Shown one piece after another: positions 35,971-46,940 of a stretch of DNA of 64,000 bases. Numbering within the stretch: position 1 is the stretch's first letter; every line of letters begins with the position of its first letter. The stretch is from contig NC_135497.1 in the NCBI RefSeq assembly GCF_052857255.1, forward strand, positions 188,967,326 to 189,031,325, written 5' to 3'. The DNA is from Amblyomma americanum. Taxonomy: Eukaryota > Arthropoda > Arachnida > Ixodida > Ixodidae. Both the position numbers and the translations under genes were made by a program. The notes beneath the pieces were generated by a model, which saw only the letters and a list, made by a program, of their open reading frames with translations, made no database searches and was not told the DNA's origin.

Positions 35971-36330
35971 AATGCCGCGAAGCTTTGTACTCTGTCTGTT
36001 GAGTTCAAAGACACTGCTACTCGGCTTTATCGTTTAGTTTGGAAGCGTGATGCGACCAGATTTATCTCGAATGATAGCAGCCACGCGCAACTGGTTCCAC
36101 ATAGTTCCAGATTGTTGTAGTCGCTTTTGGTGCCTTATCTAGAAAATTCCCTGCCAGCTATAAATTTAGCGCGGCTGAGAGCGGCAGGAATTCTGTTTGA
36201 TGGCCGCCGAGCACGCTTGTTGCTACCGCCACCGTCGAGCTGTTCAGCTCTTTGTGGCCGCTGGTCCGCCTAGTAAAGAGATTGAATTGACGCTACTCTG
36301 CATCGTCCATTGTTCACGCCGTCTTCACCC
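35971..36330 (+). repeat. LTR of gypsy C with TATA box
   Basis: The LTR follows a polypurine tract and contains TATAAATT at 36,158-36,165 with a GAGAGCGGC initiation-like region downstream. The 3' end is placed approximately, because no second LTR copy is present to define it. Confidence 0.55.
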
Positions 36331-36386
36331 CCACGGGTCACTATTGAGGCGCATGCTCAGTTTTGCTCCTTAGACAAATTAGTCGG

Positions 36387-36486
<100 letters not shown>

Positions 36487-36705
36487 TTTCAACAACAACA
36501 GACAACAGACAAACAACAGACAAACTACATTAAAACGCCGACGACTGAGGCCATTTGGTGCGTCCTGCTGAATCGTAACATGTTGAATCGCGACTCCTCC
36601 TGTTTGTTTCTCTGCCCTCCGTCCAAATTTCTCCGAGTTAGCGCTGTCCGATTCAACGTAGAGTAAGACGTTTATGCAAACGACTACATTCGACAATTTA
36701 TTCCC

Positions 36706-36944
36706 ATTTGCCGCCGCGGTGGCTGAGTGGTTATGGTGTTCGGCGGCTGGCCCGAAAGATGCGGGTTCGATCCCGGCCGCGGCGATCGAATTTCGATGGA
36801 GGCAAAATTCTAGAGGCCCGTGTACTGTGCGATGACAGTGAACGTAAAAAAAACCCAGGTGGTCAAAAAATCCTGAGCACTTCACTACGGCGTCTCTCAT
36901 AGCCTGAGTCACTTTGGGACGTTAAACCCCTATAAACTAAAACT
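36706..36944 (+). mobile_element. tRNA-derived SINE (type A, Ruka-like) with target duplication
   Basis: The head is GCCGCCGCGGTGGCTGAGTGG with B box GGTTCGATCCC. The core TGTACTGTGCGATG and tail GGGACGTTAAACCCCTATAAA follow. AATTTATTCCC flanks it at 36,695-36,705 and 36,945-36,955, a perfect 11-base target duplication showing LINE-mediated insertion. Confidence 0.92.
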
Positions 36945-37137
36945 AATTTATTCCCTTTTATTTCGTTATGTACAATTTGTTACCTCTAATATATATGCGG
37001 GTCGTTATTGCTGTTTTTGTTTTTGTGACGGTTGTTGCTCTTGTTGTTGCTGCTGCTCGCCACCTCAGACATCGTACATACCAACGCGAGAGAATTCGGC
37101 AGTGAATAAACAGAAGATCGTTTCTTTGTCTTTGCAG

Positions 37138-37515
37138 AGGATGAAAGCAACCGTAAAAGAAAAGCCTGCCAATTGGAGAAAAGACAAAGCCGCTTCAAGG
37201 CTTACCATAAGGGCATACCCGTGACGCCTGAAGGTCCTTTCGAGCACGGAACCGAGCTCGTGTTTCACTGTGAACCTGTTGGGGAGGTGCATTTCGAAGG
37301 GCCCCGCACAGCTCGGTGCATCGATGAAAAATGGGATCCAAAGGAGCCGTTCTGCTACCCGTTAGGACCAAGTGATATAAGAGTACGGTTTCCTAGCGCT
37401 ACCTACACTGCCCCTCGTGGTATAGTTTATGTGGAGCCGTATTCGCATGTTGTCGTGGAGTGCTGGAGCAATTCCAGAGTTGAGCTGTCCTTGAAGTCGG
37501 ATGATCAATCGAATG
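37138..37515 (+). CDS. Exon encoding a second CCP module plus a cysteine-poor tail
   Basis: This 378-base exon follows the acceptor TTTGCAG (37,131-37,137) and ends at the donor GTAAG (37,516). Both boundaries are phase 1, as in the exon at 3,597. Exon residues 10, 44, 60 and 72 are cysteines and residue 65 is the conserved Trp (KWDPKEPFC), giving one CCP module. A basic cluster (NRKRKA) precedes it. Residues 73-126 (from YPLGPSDIRVRF through IVYVEPYSHVVVECWSNS) lack a CCP pattern. They contain a lone Cys-Trp pair resembling the start of an Ig-like or other beta-sandwich domain that would continue in the next exon. Splicing from the 3,597 exon keeps frame. The protein is likely extracellular. 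The gene's identity is unknown, and CCP proteins with Ig-like domains exist in arthropods. Confidence 0.8.
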
Positions 37516-37661
37516 GTAAGTGCAAAACTTCTATTTTGTTCTTCGTGGTGCTTACAGTGCATTTCGTCTTTATGCATGCTTCCCTGTGGTACACAATCCC
37601 AACGTGTAACGACGCCAGCACGTGTACAGACATGAATGTTTAAGCACACAATAAGATGCGG

Positions 37662-37774
37662 ACGGTGAGGAAAGACAGGTAACAGACGAGCGCTAACTTG
37701 CAACAATTTGCGTATCTCAGACACGCAAATGGTTGCAAGTTAGCGCTCGTATGTTACCTGTCTTTCTTTACCGT
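37662..37774. repeat. Long hairpin made of head-to-head Penelope-element ends
   Basis: Arms at 37,662-37,713 and 37,723-37,774 are 52 bases each with four differences, around a 9-base loop. The right arm reads GTTGCAAGTTAGCGCTCGT then TGTTACCTGTCTTTC. This parallels the 3' end of PLE-1 (GTTGTGAGTCAGCGCTTGT then CCTGTATTTTC near 13,990). The left arm is the same end inverted. Confidence 0.75.
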
Positions 37775-37969
37775 TCTCGTCTCGTTGTGCGTTTCAACCG
37801 TCATTTCTTGTAATACCAATACGCCCAAACTGCAACCTGTCCAGCTTTTCGGGGCAGCGCTCTTATCAAAACTTGGTGGAGACACTTAATCTCCGCCTTA
37901 AGGGTATGACGCAATAGTGTATGGGTCAATTGCCATATATGCAGGAGGTCGTTCTCTAATTTGCATTAG

Positions 37970-38201
37970 ACCACGGAGACGGCTGAGTGGTTATGGGGCA
38001 CGGCTGCTGACCCGAAAGACGCGGGTTCGATCCCGGCCGTGGCGGTTGAATTTCGATGGGGGCGAAATTTTAGAGGCCAGTGTACTGTGCGATGTCAATG
38101 CACGTTAAAAAACCACAGGTGGTCGAAATTAACCGGAGCCCTTCACTACGGCGTCCCTCAAAGCCCGAGTCGCTTTTGGACGTTAAACCACTTTAAACCA
38201 T
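37970..38201 (+). mobile_element. tRNA-derived SINE (type A)
   Basis: GGCTGAGTGGTTATGG and B box GGTTCGATCCC are followed by the core and the tail GGACGTTAAACCACTTTAAA. I found no clear target duplication. Confidence 0.88.
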
Positions 38202-38236
38202 CCACTTTACATTCATAGATCCCTGGGAGACCTCAT

Positions 38237-38480
38237 ACCCCTCCTGGCGCAGTGGTGGAGCGGTTAAGCGATGCGCCACTGCCCTGCTACGGCAGGTGCT
38301 CCCAGCGGTGGGCCTTGTGAGACCCTGGTTGCTCTTCCCGAGCGACCAATCATTAAAATAACTTCCACCTGCGACGGTGGGCAGGCTGTGATGACGCCGC
38401 AAAGTCACGTGACCTACATGGCTTACCTGCCTCCTAGGCTGCTCTCTTGTTACCCCCTCCCAGAGTCATGCTCGTGATTT
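38237..38480 (+). mobile_element. Putative tRNA-headed SINE (type C)
   Basis: GGCGCAGTGGTGGAGCGG resembles an A box. Further on it shares CCTGGTTGCTCTTCCCGAGC with CCAGGTTGCTCTCCCCGAGC at 63,813-63,832, so this is a dispersed family. The B box is poorly preserved and the boundaries are approximate. Confidence 0.55.
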
Positions 38481-40530
38481 TTCGCTCCAAACGCCAGCGA
38501 AAGATTATGTGGGTTACGAGGCTCTTATGGCTATCGCGTTAATCTCTGACCTAAATGTCACCCACGCCCACACAGAAGATTGCAAGTAAATATAATTTAA
38601 AAAATTCAGCGACAAATGCAGATTCGAACTGCAGCCCTCCAAGTCGGTAACGAGGCACTATCGCGGTGTATCGATAATACACTGCATATCTGCACATTTC
38701 CCAGTAACACAACACCATACAAAACCATGCTTTCGAATTCACGCCATGGTTGCTGCAATGCAACGTGAAGTTTAGTGACAGGTGGTACACAACCGGAATG
38801 TTGGGAAGTCAGCGGTCGGAAACGCCTCACGCAGAGTAGAGTCGCAAGACAATGGTAATGTCGTGAGGTCGTTGTGGTGCGGCAGGCGCTCCCACCATGA
38901 AAACGTGTTGTCCCGGGGAATGCCTTCACGGTTCCTTCGACTTTCGCATATTCCCTCCGACGCATCCTTGCTCGGCTTGTGCGGCGTGCACTGCGCGGTC
39001 TTAACATTGAATCTGCCTTGCCATGCGTCGGAGACACTCACCATCGGTTCTTAACGCCGCATCTTCTTTGCGACCGCTTCGGCGGCACGCAATGCGGGGT
39101 CTCGGTGCCGACGCCTGTTGTCCTCACATTGTGCTCTGCGCGAAGTGCGGGCTATTGGCAGGCTCGCTGCTTTATTTGCCGTAAATAGTACATTGCGGCA
39201 GCGTCCATTATCGCCGGCTTTTTCATCGCACATGCCAGGGGGAAATGCTGCGCAGGTGGTCGGTCAGTCTACCAGCACTTGCTGGCGAGGCTTAACGTGC
39301 CCCGCAGTGAAAAAACCTGCGCGCGCGAGCCATCTGATGTGCATGCCTTCTTTCGTAGCTTTGTGCGATTCGTTATGCGCTATGCGTCCACGCGCTGTTT
39401 ACGTCGGCGAAATGGAATGCGCCGTAACGGGAATTCAGACCCTAATAAGTGTCCCTGTCAAGCAAAACCATAAAATGTTCTAACTTCGAATCTCAAGTCA
39501 ACCGATTTCGGGGTTGGGTGGGTGGCGGCTTCTCTCACTACTTCTCTGAGGGCTTTGCTTCGGCGTCACACGGTCCACTCCGTTGGATGGAGGTAGGTTG
39601 TATGGGAAGCCTACTTGAGGGTGGAATTGGGTGGGTGGCGCATCTCCAGGGTGGAGGCTTCACTTGCCGAGGCTTCACACGCCGCCGCCATTTCGGAGAA
39701 CGTAGTTCTTACTGCTGACGCACTAAAAATGTGCAGCGATCTCCAGCTCAATGCATAGGGAAAAGAATTTACAACACACGATGCAAAGATGCTCTTTTCT
39801 GCCATCCATGTCTCAACAAGAACCGTCGCATGCAATTCAGAAGAGATGGTATTCTTGGGACGTTGTAAAAACAAAACAAAAACAGCTGGCTGACACAGGA
39901 CACAAGAAACAACATGTCACCTCTTCTTCTGTTTCGTGTGAACACGCTGTTTCCTCCTCATGTTCTCGAATCGGCACAAACTATCCCAACTACACGCACA
40001 CTCTTTTGAAGAGGTAGCTCAGCTAATCGGCTTATTCTTTCGTTTAAAGTCCAATTCAAGCTCTAAATGTATCCTATGTTTAGCAGCGTCTCCGAAGTAT
40101 TATTTGTTTTCGGCTAGCCTAAAAGGACACTGAGGGCAAATTGAAGTTGGCCTGCATCGATATATTATGGCGTTATAATGCCGAAGAAGCCACTTTCACT
40201 GAGCAAAGAGCATTTGTGTGACCTAGATATGGCCATGAAACGAAATACGGGTATCACCGCCGGCGGTTGCTTTCGCGAGCGAACAGCAGTGACGGTATTA
40301 CTTTTTTCGCCGATCCCTGGGGATAGGCTGCACCACCATTCACTTTTACTGGGAATCACGGAGTACTTTTTGACTTCGCCATCATGAGTATGAATCATCA
40401 AGTGCGGGCAAAAAAATGTATCTTTAAATAGAATTTTTTCTGCAACAAATGCGTCCAAAACATCAAGCAAGAGTCATGCCATCAGGCTTTACTAAGAACA
40501 GAAATAAGATCAAGTCCTCAGTACAGAAGA
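38481..40530. other. Unassigned interval with a G-rich repeat at 39,505-39,690
   Basis: No gene recognised. GTTGGGTGGGTGGCGG and ATTGGGTGGGTGGCGC within 39,505-39,690 match the repeat type at 0.9-1.06 kb. The remainder shows no element ends. Confidence 0.4.
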
Positions 40531-40534
40531 ATCG

Positions 40535-40640
40535 ACTGTTGGGCGAGTTGGCGCATGGCTCGAAGATACAAGGCGCAAGAGTAGACAGGACGAACGAAGC
40601 GCCTTGTCCGTCTTCGTTCTTCCTGTCTACTCTTGCGAAT
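40535..40640. repeat. Hairpin of head-to-head Penelope-element ends
   Basis: Arms at 40,574-40,599 and 40,612-40,637 are 26 bases each with one difference around a 12-base loop. The left flank TTGGGCGAGTTGG is the complement of the CCAACTCGCCC motif that ends PLE-1 near 14,085. This ties the hairpin to Penelope termini. Confidence 0.65.
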
Positions 40641-42062
40641 TGTGTCCTAAAGTCTCCGGTATCCCGTTAACGCTGTAGTTTCCTGCGACACCACTGGTTC
40701 CTGAGCATCCGCAGGGACATCCCCGCAGGGGGATGATGATGAACAGTGCGTCACCGCGGACCAGAGCACCCGCGCTTAGCCGTGCGTGCGTCAGCAGCGT
40801 CCAGGCAAAAGGCATCCTGATGGTTGAGCCGATGCTGAGCGTTTGGACCTTTAAGGCACCTCGGCGGAGGCGACACAGCACTTTGGGCCCAGCTTCCCGT
40901 AGACGGCACCTCCGGCCCAACCCGGCCGGGGGAAATCGGCAGTCGCCTTTTCCTGTCCTCCCCTTCATCTTTCACTTTCCTATCTTCTTTCTTACAACTT
41001 CCCCGTCTCCTCATCCTTTCTTTGTTTTTTTTTCTTTTTTCCTGGCGGCTAGGGTAAACCTTGTGTGGCGGACTACACTGCGCTTCGTCATATTGGGTTG
41101 GCATCGGCAGGGATTGGGCAGGGCTGGCGCGGGCAGGGATTGCTATAGGAAGTTCCTGTCCCCTCATTGGGCTTCATTGCGGGTGGCTGGCATCGTAGCC
41201 GAAAAACATACATATTCTATGGCTCTCCCTGCTTCGTCAAATGATCGCCCTCTCAAGAGTGGGCGGACCGATATCAACCAACAGTTCCTGAAGAAGAGCA
41301 CGCAAAGTTTCCCAGAATTTCATGTTATACATAGTAAGAAACAGAAAAGTCCGCTAGAATAATCTGCCCATTCATTGTTGAGAAATGTCTTACGGGTGCC
41401 TTAGGCTTAAGCTACAAGGTTACAAAAATGGCCAGTGGAGACCTCTTGTTCGAACTCAGAGATAACGCTCAACACTCCAAATTCCAAACATGTCCATGGG
41501 GGGTATCACCGTCTCTTTCACTGCTCACCGATCACTAAACGCTGTCCGTGGTGTTATTTCAGAAAGTGATTTCCTCAACGTCACTAAAACAGAAATGAAA
41601 GTTCTTCCTAAGCAAAACGTCATTGGTGTTCATAGATTCAAAATAAAAAAGAAGGCAAAGAAATCCCGACAAAAGACATAGTCCTGACTTTTGCGCAAAA
41701 TACTCTCCCTGGCTCAATTGAAGTCGGTTAATTACCTCTAAATAAATGTGAGACACCTACCCCTACACAATGCTTAACAGCCAAAGGTTCGGTCGTTGCT
41801 CGCAGAGCTATCGCAGCCACAAAACTTGTGCCAAATGCGCCTCTAAAGATGATCATTCTGAAAACTGTGAAGTTCCAATGCACAGGAACACCCTGCATAC
41901 TCAAAGGCTCGCCCGACGTGGAAGACCGAGAAAAAGTCATAAATCTTAAGACCAAAGAAGGCATCTCGTTTTAAGAGGCACGAAGACATATAGCTTTGAG
42001 AAAGAACACATTCCCAATGTCACTGTCACAGCGCTTGTCTGTGTGCTTCCTCATTCAAGGTC

Positions 42063-42269
42063 TGGCACTCGGCTCCTGTCCCTAAAGACGCGGGTTCAAT
42101 CTCGGCCGCGGCGGTCGAATCTCGATGGAGACGAAATTCTACAGGGCCGGGTACTGTGCGATGTCAGTGCACGTTAAAGAACCCAAGGGGTCGAAATTTC
42201 TGGAGCCCTTCAAGACGGCGTCCCTCATAGCCTGAATCGCCTTGGGACGTTAAATACCCGTAAACCATA
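42063..42269 (+). mobile_element. SINE (type A), 5'-truncated, inside LINE-3 ORF1
   Basis: It starts within the tRNA head (GGCACTCGGCT) and has B box GGTTCAATCTC, the GTACTGTGCGATGTCAGTGC core and a GGACGTTAAATACC tail. ATTCAAGGTC (42,053-42,062) and ATTCTCGGTC (42,270-42,279) may be a worn target duplication (8 of 10 match). Confidence 0.82.
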
Positions 42270-42279
42270 ATTCTCGGTC

Positions 42280-42332
42280 CTTCGTTCGTTCGCGCCGTTT
42301 CTGCCCAAAATGAATACATACCAACTCGCCCA
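42280..42332 (+). repeat. Short Penelope-end-like fragment
   Basis: CGTTCGCGCCGTTTCTGCCC and ATACCAACTCGCCCA follow the order of the PLE-1 3' end (CGTTGCGCTGTTTGCCACC, then CCACCAACTCGCCCG). It lies directly right of the SINE. Confidence 0.45.
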
Positions 42333-43877
42333 AATATGCATTCTCATTAACAGCGAAAACGAATTTCGCCGATGTGGTGCGTGGAGGCGGTGCACCACAC
42401 CGGGCTTCGGCCACTGCCAAGGCAAAGCCTCTAGCAAGGACAGCGAAGGTTGCCCTGTCATCTCCCATAAAGGTCCCTCTATACCTTGGGATGGCAAACA
42501 ACCAGACCTCTTTTCCACCTCGGAGGAGGCCTGAGTTTCTTACACCCAGAACATCCTCGCGGGCATCCAGCTCCTCGAACGAGGTGGTGGATGCAAGCCC
42601 CAGAAGGTCCGCTCGGCAGGGGCGGCACACCACCCTGGAGCGCGCAAACAAGGATAAAGCCCGGAAAACGGGCCGAGAAGATAAATAACCCCTTTATTGG
42701 ATCCCGAAAAACAAAAATATCGCTTTTCTAGTTCAGTGGAACTGTAGACGTCTTTTGAAAAACTACACCAACATAACAGATATAATAGGATCAATGCTAC
42801 CTTGTCCTGTGTCCCCTGTTTTTCCAGTTGTCGTTTTGTTAGTGTGTAGCGCGTTATTCGCACCAAAAGCTACCTATAGATTTGTGTGTCCAGGAAACCA
42901 ATCTAGGTCCACGGCACAAGACGATCCTGAAAAAATACAAAACGTTCCGTCGAGACCGAGAACAAGCTGATAGACTTTCAGGTGGCGTCTCAATCATGAC
43001 ACGAAGTGACGTCCAAGCACAAGAAGTACATCTAAAAACAAAATTCGAGGCCATTGCGGTCAGAGTCATCAGCCACAACAGTGACAATATGCTCTTTGTA
43101 CATCCCACCAAACCTCACAATACGAATTCAAGATCTGGAAGACCTTTTTGAACAACTACCAGAACCATACCTGGCGGTCGAGAACTTTAATGCTCACTCT
43201 TCTTTTTGGGGTAGCGAGCGAACTGGCAGAAGACAAAAACTGAAGATGTTATAATTTTCAAAAATACATGCTTATTGAACACAGGAAAAGCCACTTACTA
43301 TAGCCCAAGTTCGAGAAATATGAGATGTCTTGATTTAGCATTCACATCACCTTTAGTTTTTAATGATTTTATATTGGGTATTTTAAATGACTTCCGTGGA
43401 AGCGATCATCTGCCTGCGGTCATGAAGTTATCATCCTCGGCGCCTATCATCCCAACCAGACCACGCCCCCGGAAATTCCACCTAGCCGACTGGTCACTGT
43501 TTGCAACCCAAGCCACATTAGACACAGTGTTTTGTGATGGGCTTCGCACAGAGAAATAAATGAAAAATTCACTGCGCACATAATCTCTGCCGCAACAATG
43601 CCTATCACTCAAAACTTCAGGACTTGTATGAAAAAAGCAGAAGGTATGGTGACTCAGGACAGCACAGCGGCAAAAAAGCAACAAAGCAAAGCATGGGGTG
43701 TTTTTCGTTGTACCCCACGGCAAATAACCTACTCATTTTTAAGAAAGCTAGAGGTAGAGAGCGCTACATCCGTCGAAACGCCGAGAAAAGCTCATGGCAG
43801 AAGTACGTTTCTTCAATCAGCTGTTCGATCTCATTAAAAAAATTGTGGGAGCAGGTTCGTATATTTAACTGCGACTA

Positions 43878-44031
43878 GGTTTCAAGTTTTATGGAGGTTT
43901 AACATCCCAAGGCGACTCAGGTTATGAAGGACGGCGTAGTGAAGGGCCCCGAAAATTTCGACCACCTGGGAGTCTTTAACGTGCTTTGGCATCGCGCAGT
44001 ACATGGGCCTCTAGAATTTCGCCTCCACCGA
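43878..44031 (-). mobile_element. SINE (type A), 5'-truncated, inserted in LINE-3 ORF2
   Basis: The minus-strand SINE lacks its tRNA head. AACTGCGACTA is perfectly duplicated at 43,867-43,877 and 44,032-44,042. Removing the insert and one duplicate joins the LINE frame as FNCDYSAFP without a shift. This confirms the insertion and its boundaries. Confidence 0.92.
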
Positions 44032-44205
44032 AACTGCGACTACTCGGCGTTCCCGTTCCCACTGCTGTCAGCACCAGGCACTCAAACAACCTTAGAAGAA
44101 CAAGCCAATATACTAGGCGAGCATTGCGCTGCTCTTTCCAGTTCCTCCATCTACACGGATACATCCCAAAAATACAAAGCCATAGGAGAAACTTAGTAGA
44201 GCAGA

Positions 44206-44310
44206 ACGTTGGGCCAGTTGGTGTAACGACATATTCAGGAAAACTTTGCGTAGATTAACACAAGACAGGAGGGAGAAACACGCACGCGTACACGAGCGCA
44301 GAAAGGCAAA
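44206..44310 (-). mobile_element. Penelope-element 3' end fragment in LINE-3
   Basis: On the plus strand it reads GTTGGGCCAGTTGGTG, then CAAGACAGGAGGGAGAAACA and ACACGAGCGC. This is the reverse complement of the Penelope 3' end layout seen at PLE-1. It interrupts ORF2 between the KYKAI-like segment and the NYNREIT segment. No second arm is attached, unlike the three hairpins. Confidence 0.55.
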
Positions 44311-46940
44311 AACTTCTCACAGGAGCAGGCATGAGCGAAACTATAACAGGGAAATTACAATACACTAACTAAATAGAGTACTTTCTGCCGGTAAAGAGAC
44401 AGCTGCAGACCAGATAATATACACTACGCTATGCTTGCACATCTTTCCGAGGTCGCCGTAGAGGCTGTCCTAAAATTCTGTAACAAAATCTGGCTTTCAG
44501 GGAAGATACCTGAAGCATGTAAAAACACAATCGTAGTACCTTTCTTGAAACCTGGAGAACCATCATCAAGTCACAGTAGTTACAGATCTATTGCGCTTAC
44601 CTGCTGCCTAATAATATCATCTGAAAGTGTTTTGAACATGCCACTAACCTTTGTCCTTGAATCTCGTCAGCTTCCCGACATACATCAGTGTGGCTTCAAA
44701 AAGACATGCTCGACCATAGATCGTCTTGTTCGTCTTGAAAACACAGTTTGGGAGGCGTTCATACACAAGCAACACTGTCTTGCGTTCTTCTTTGACGTTG
44801 AGAAGGCGTGGAACACCACCCAGAGGTTTTGCACTCTCCGCGATCTAGCAGATCTAGGCATTCGCGGCAGGATGCTGAGCTGTTTGGGCGACTTTCTTGC
44901 AAACCGTTCATTTCAAGTACGCCTAGGTACTACCCTATCAGTGACTTTCATCCAGGAGTATGGTGTACTTCTGTAGTCTATTCTAAGTATTATACTTTTT
45001 TTACTAAAAATGAACTCTAAACAAAAATAATCACCGAGTCTTTTTTTTATTCAGTGTGTATGTAGATGACCGGCAGATTGCGTGTACTGTACGTCTTCCA
45101 GCGCATCAACATGTGCGAGACAGATATAGATGACTGTAAATAAATTGCCTAATTGGGCAGGGAAGATAGAATTGGATTCAAGTTTTCCACACAAAAATCA
45201 GTAGCTGTGCTGTTCTCGCTCAAACGAGGCTACATATCGACCCCACCCTATACCTGAGTGAAGCGTTACCAGTAAAACAGTAAAATTATTTCTTGGGCGT
45301 ATGAAATTTGACAAAAAGGTCGAATTCCTTCCTCACATAAACAACCTAAAGAGGAAAGCATCTCGAACCCTCAACGTACTGAAGGTATTTTCACGAAAAC
45401 GCTGGGGTTCCGATCGAACCTGCCTTTTGCGGATCTATCACTCTCTAGTCCACTCCTTTTTAGGTTATGGATCCGTGGTTTATGGCTCAGCCAGGCCGTC
45501 ATATTTGAAACGACTGGACCCAATTGGCAATTTAGGTCTTCGTCTTTCAATCGGAGCATACAGAACATCCCCCATGAATAGCCTTTATGTACAAACAAGC
45601 GAACGATCCCTAGCAGACAGAAGTAAAACGCTCACAAGCGCATACGTACTGAAAATAAGATCTCTGACGAAACATATTTGTTATCCGATTGTTACAGAGT
45701 GTATCTCCAGAACGCTGTTCAACAATAACCCGCAATCAATCAGATTTCTGCATCTCCGCTTCGAGGATAGTTACCAAAACTTGGAAATACTGGACAGCCT
45801 TCCTCATGTCGCTTCAATGCACGACCCACTGCCCCCATGGTTCCGCCTACGCACTGTATGTGACTTCACGTTAACACGCTTCCGAAAAAAAAAACACCAC
45901 ACGGACATATATTACAGGAATACTGGGCGCTACAAGGAAAACATGTGAACCACTAAGAATTTTACACGGCTCAAAAACAGCGGAATATGTCGGAAGCGCG
46001 GTTGTACAAAGAAACTGGCAAAAAATAGTAAGGCTTTTAGGAAACCTCACTATTTTTACTGCCGAATGTTATGCAGTCTCTCAAGCTGTAGGCAGAATAA
46101 TAAATAACAGCGTTCAGAACGGCATAATCTACAAGGATTCACTTAGCGTGCTCACGGCATTACATTCTATAAATGCAATCGAACCGTCAATAGGAAATAT
46201 AATACACAACAAAGAAAAGCCACAACAAAAAAAGCATGTAATAAAATTCTGCTGGGTACCAATCTATGTTGGAATAGATGGTAATGAAATAGCTGAATTA
46301 GGTACTGCACAAGCTCGCTGTCGTGAAAATAAGAAAGTGTGCATACTCCATAGAGACTGCATAAAATTAATGCACAGTAATTTGCAGGCTAAACGGCAGG
46401 AAACCAGGGACAATGAAGTAAATAACAAACTGCACTTGGTAAAGCCCGTACTGGGTAAATGAAAAACCAGTAGTCACAAGGAACGTTCCATAGACGTAAT
46501 CTTATGCCCTCTCTCACAACATCTTACAAAACAAAAAAAGACAAGCCTATTCGTGAATAATGCGGACATGAAATTACAGTAACCACAACTTATTCACATG
46601 CACAGAACATGAATCGCTGAAAAAAAATATATTTTTTACTGCATGCTACAGACAGCATATTCATTTTCTTCCAGCAATTATTTTAGGCGAAGATGCACTT
46701 GTTGATATCCCAAGTGCTTTAGCTTTTTAAGGAAAGCAGGTGTCCTTGAAAAAGGTCTGAATTGTGGCCCTGTGACTTCCTACATATGGTAATACAGATA
46801 CACCTCAGCCACCATCTCGTTCCTGAGAAGAAGGCTGAGGCTTTTTTGATTGGTTGGGAGCCTAGAGGTATTAGCCTAGGGCAAGGATGGTCGCTGAGGT
46901 GAACTGACCTTCTTTAAAGCTTTCACTGTTAGCCTTTTTT

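Larger units (their letters stand above)
34150..36330 (+). mobile_element. Ty3/gypsy remnant with 3' LTR (gypsy C)
   Basis: Plus-strand RNase H and integrase sequence (34,150-35,730) is followed by a polypurine tract, GAGAGGGGAGT (about 35,960-35,970), and an LTR. The 5' part of the element (gag, protease, most of the reverse transcriptase and the 5' LTR) is absent. It is on the opposite strand to gypsy A and B, and its integrase sequence and LTR differ from theirs, so it is a separate family. Confidence 0.8.
41219..42690 (+). pseudogene. LINE-3 ORF1 (gag-like RNA-binding protein), decayed
   Basis: A start codon at 41,219 opens MALPASSNDRPLKSGR. Frames then shift through LTGALG-like sequence near 41,390 and SVSFTAHRSLNAVRGVISES-like sequence (41,506-41,680). 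A zinc-knuckle region follows at about 41,760-41,880, where KTCAKCASKD and ENCEV survive and the first knuckle is damaged. A SINE sits at 42,063-42,269, and basic sequence (SPRRSARQGRHTTLERANK) precedes the stop near 42,690. ORF1 proteins of this kind coat the element RNA. Confidence 0.7.
42700..46770 (+). pseudogene. LINE-3 ORF2: endonuclease, reverse transcriptase, RNase H, decayed
   Basis: The endonuclease begins with VQWNCRRLL near 42,735. It continues with LCVQETNLGPRH, LSGGVSIMTRSDVQ, CSLYIPPN, AVENFNAHSSFWG (the usual GDFNAH, with Asp lost) and GSDHLPAV. The reverse transcriptase has VVPFLKPGEPSSSHSSYRSI, FFFDVEKAW and VYVDDRQIA with both catalytic Asp present (45,060-45,080). Its thumb contains KVFSRKRWG and LGYGSVVYGSARPSYLKRLD. 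RNase H is frame-broken but shows IYKDSLSVLTAL and FCWVPIYVGIDGNEIAELG. The end has GEDALVDIPSALAF. Insertions at 43.88 and 44.2 kb, plus many stops, inactivate it. Confidence 0.82.
40660..46940 (+). mobile_element. RNase H-bearing non-LTR LINE with ORF1 and ORF2 (LINE-3), inactive
   Basis: A GC-rich 5' UTR (from about 40,660) is followed by a gag-like ORF1 with zinc knuckles. ORF2 follows, with endonuclease, reverse transcriptase and RNase H, ending near 46,770, then a 3' UTR to about 46,940. The order matches I/Jockey-group LINEs. Two SINEs and a Penelope end have inserted into it. Many stops and frameshifts show great age. Outer boundaries are approximate because no target duplication was found. 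Confidence 0.82.

Noticed and set aside
36711..36800. Possible tRNA genes at the GGTTCGATCCC motifs
   Set aside because: The motifs lie in SINE heads with no acceptor stem or full cloverleaf and are followed by the SINE core.
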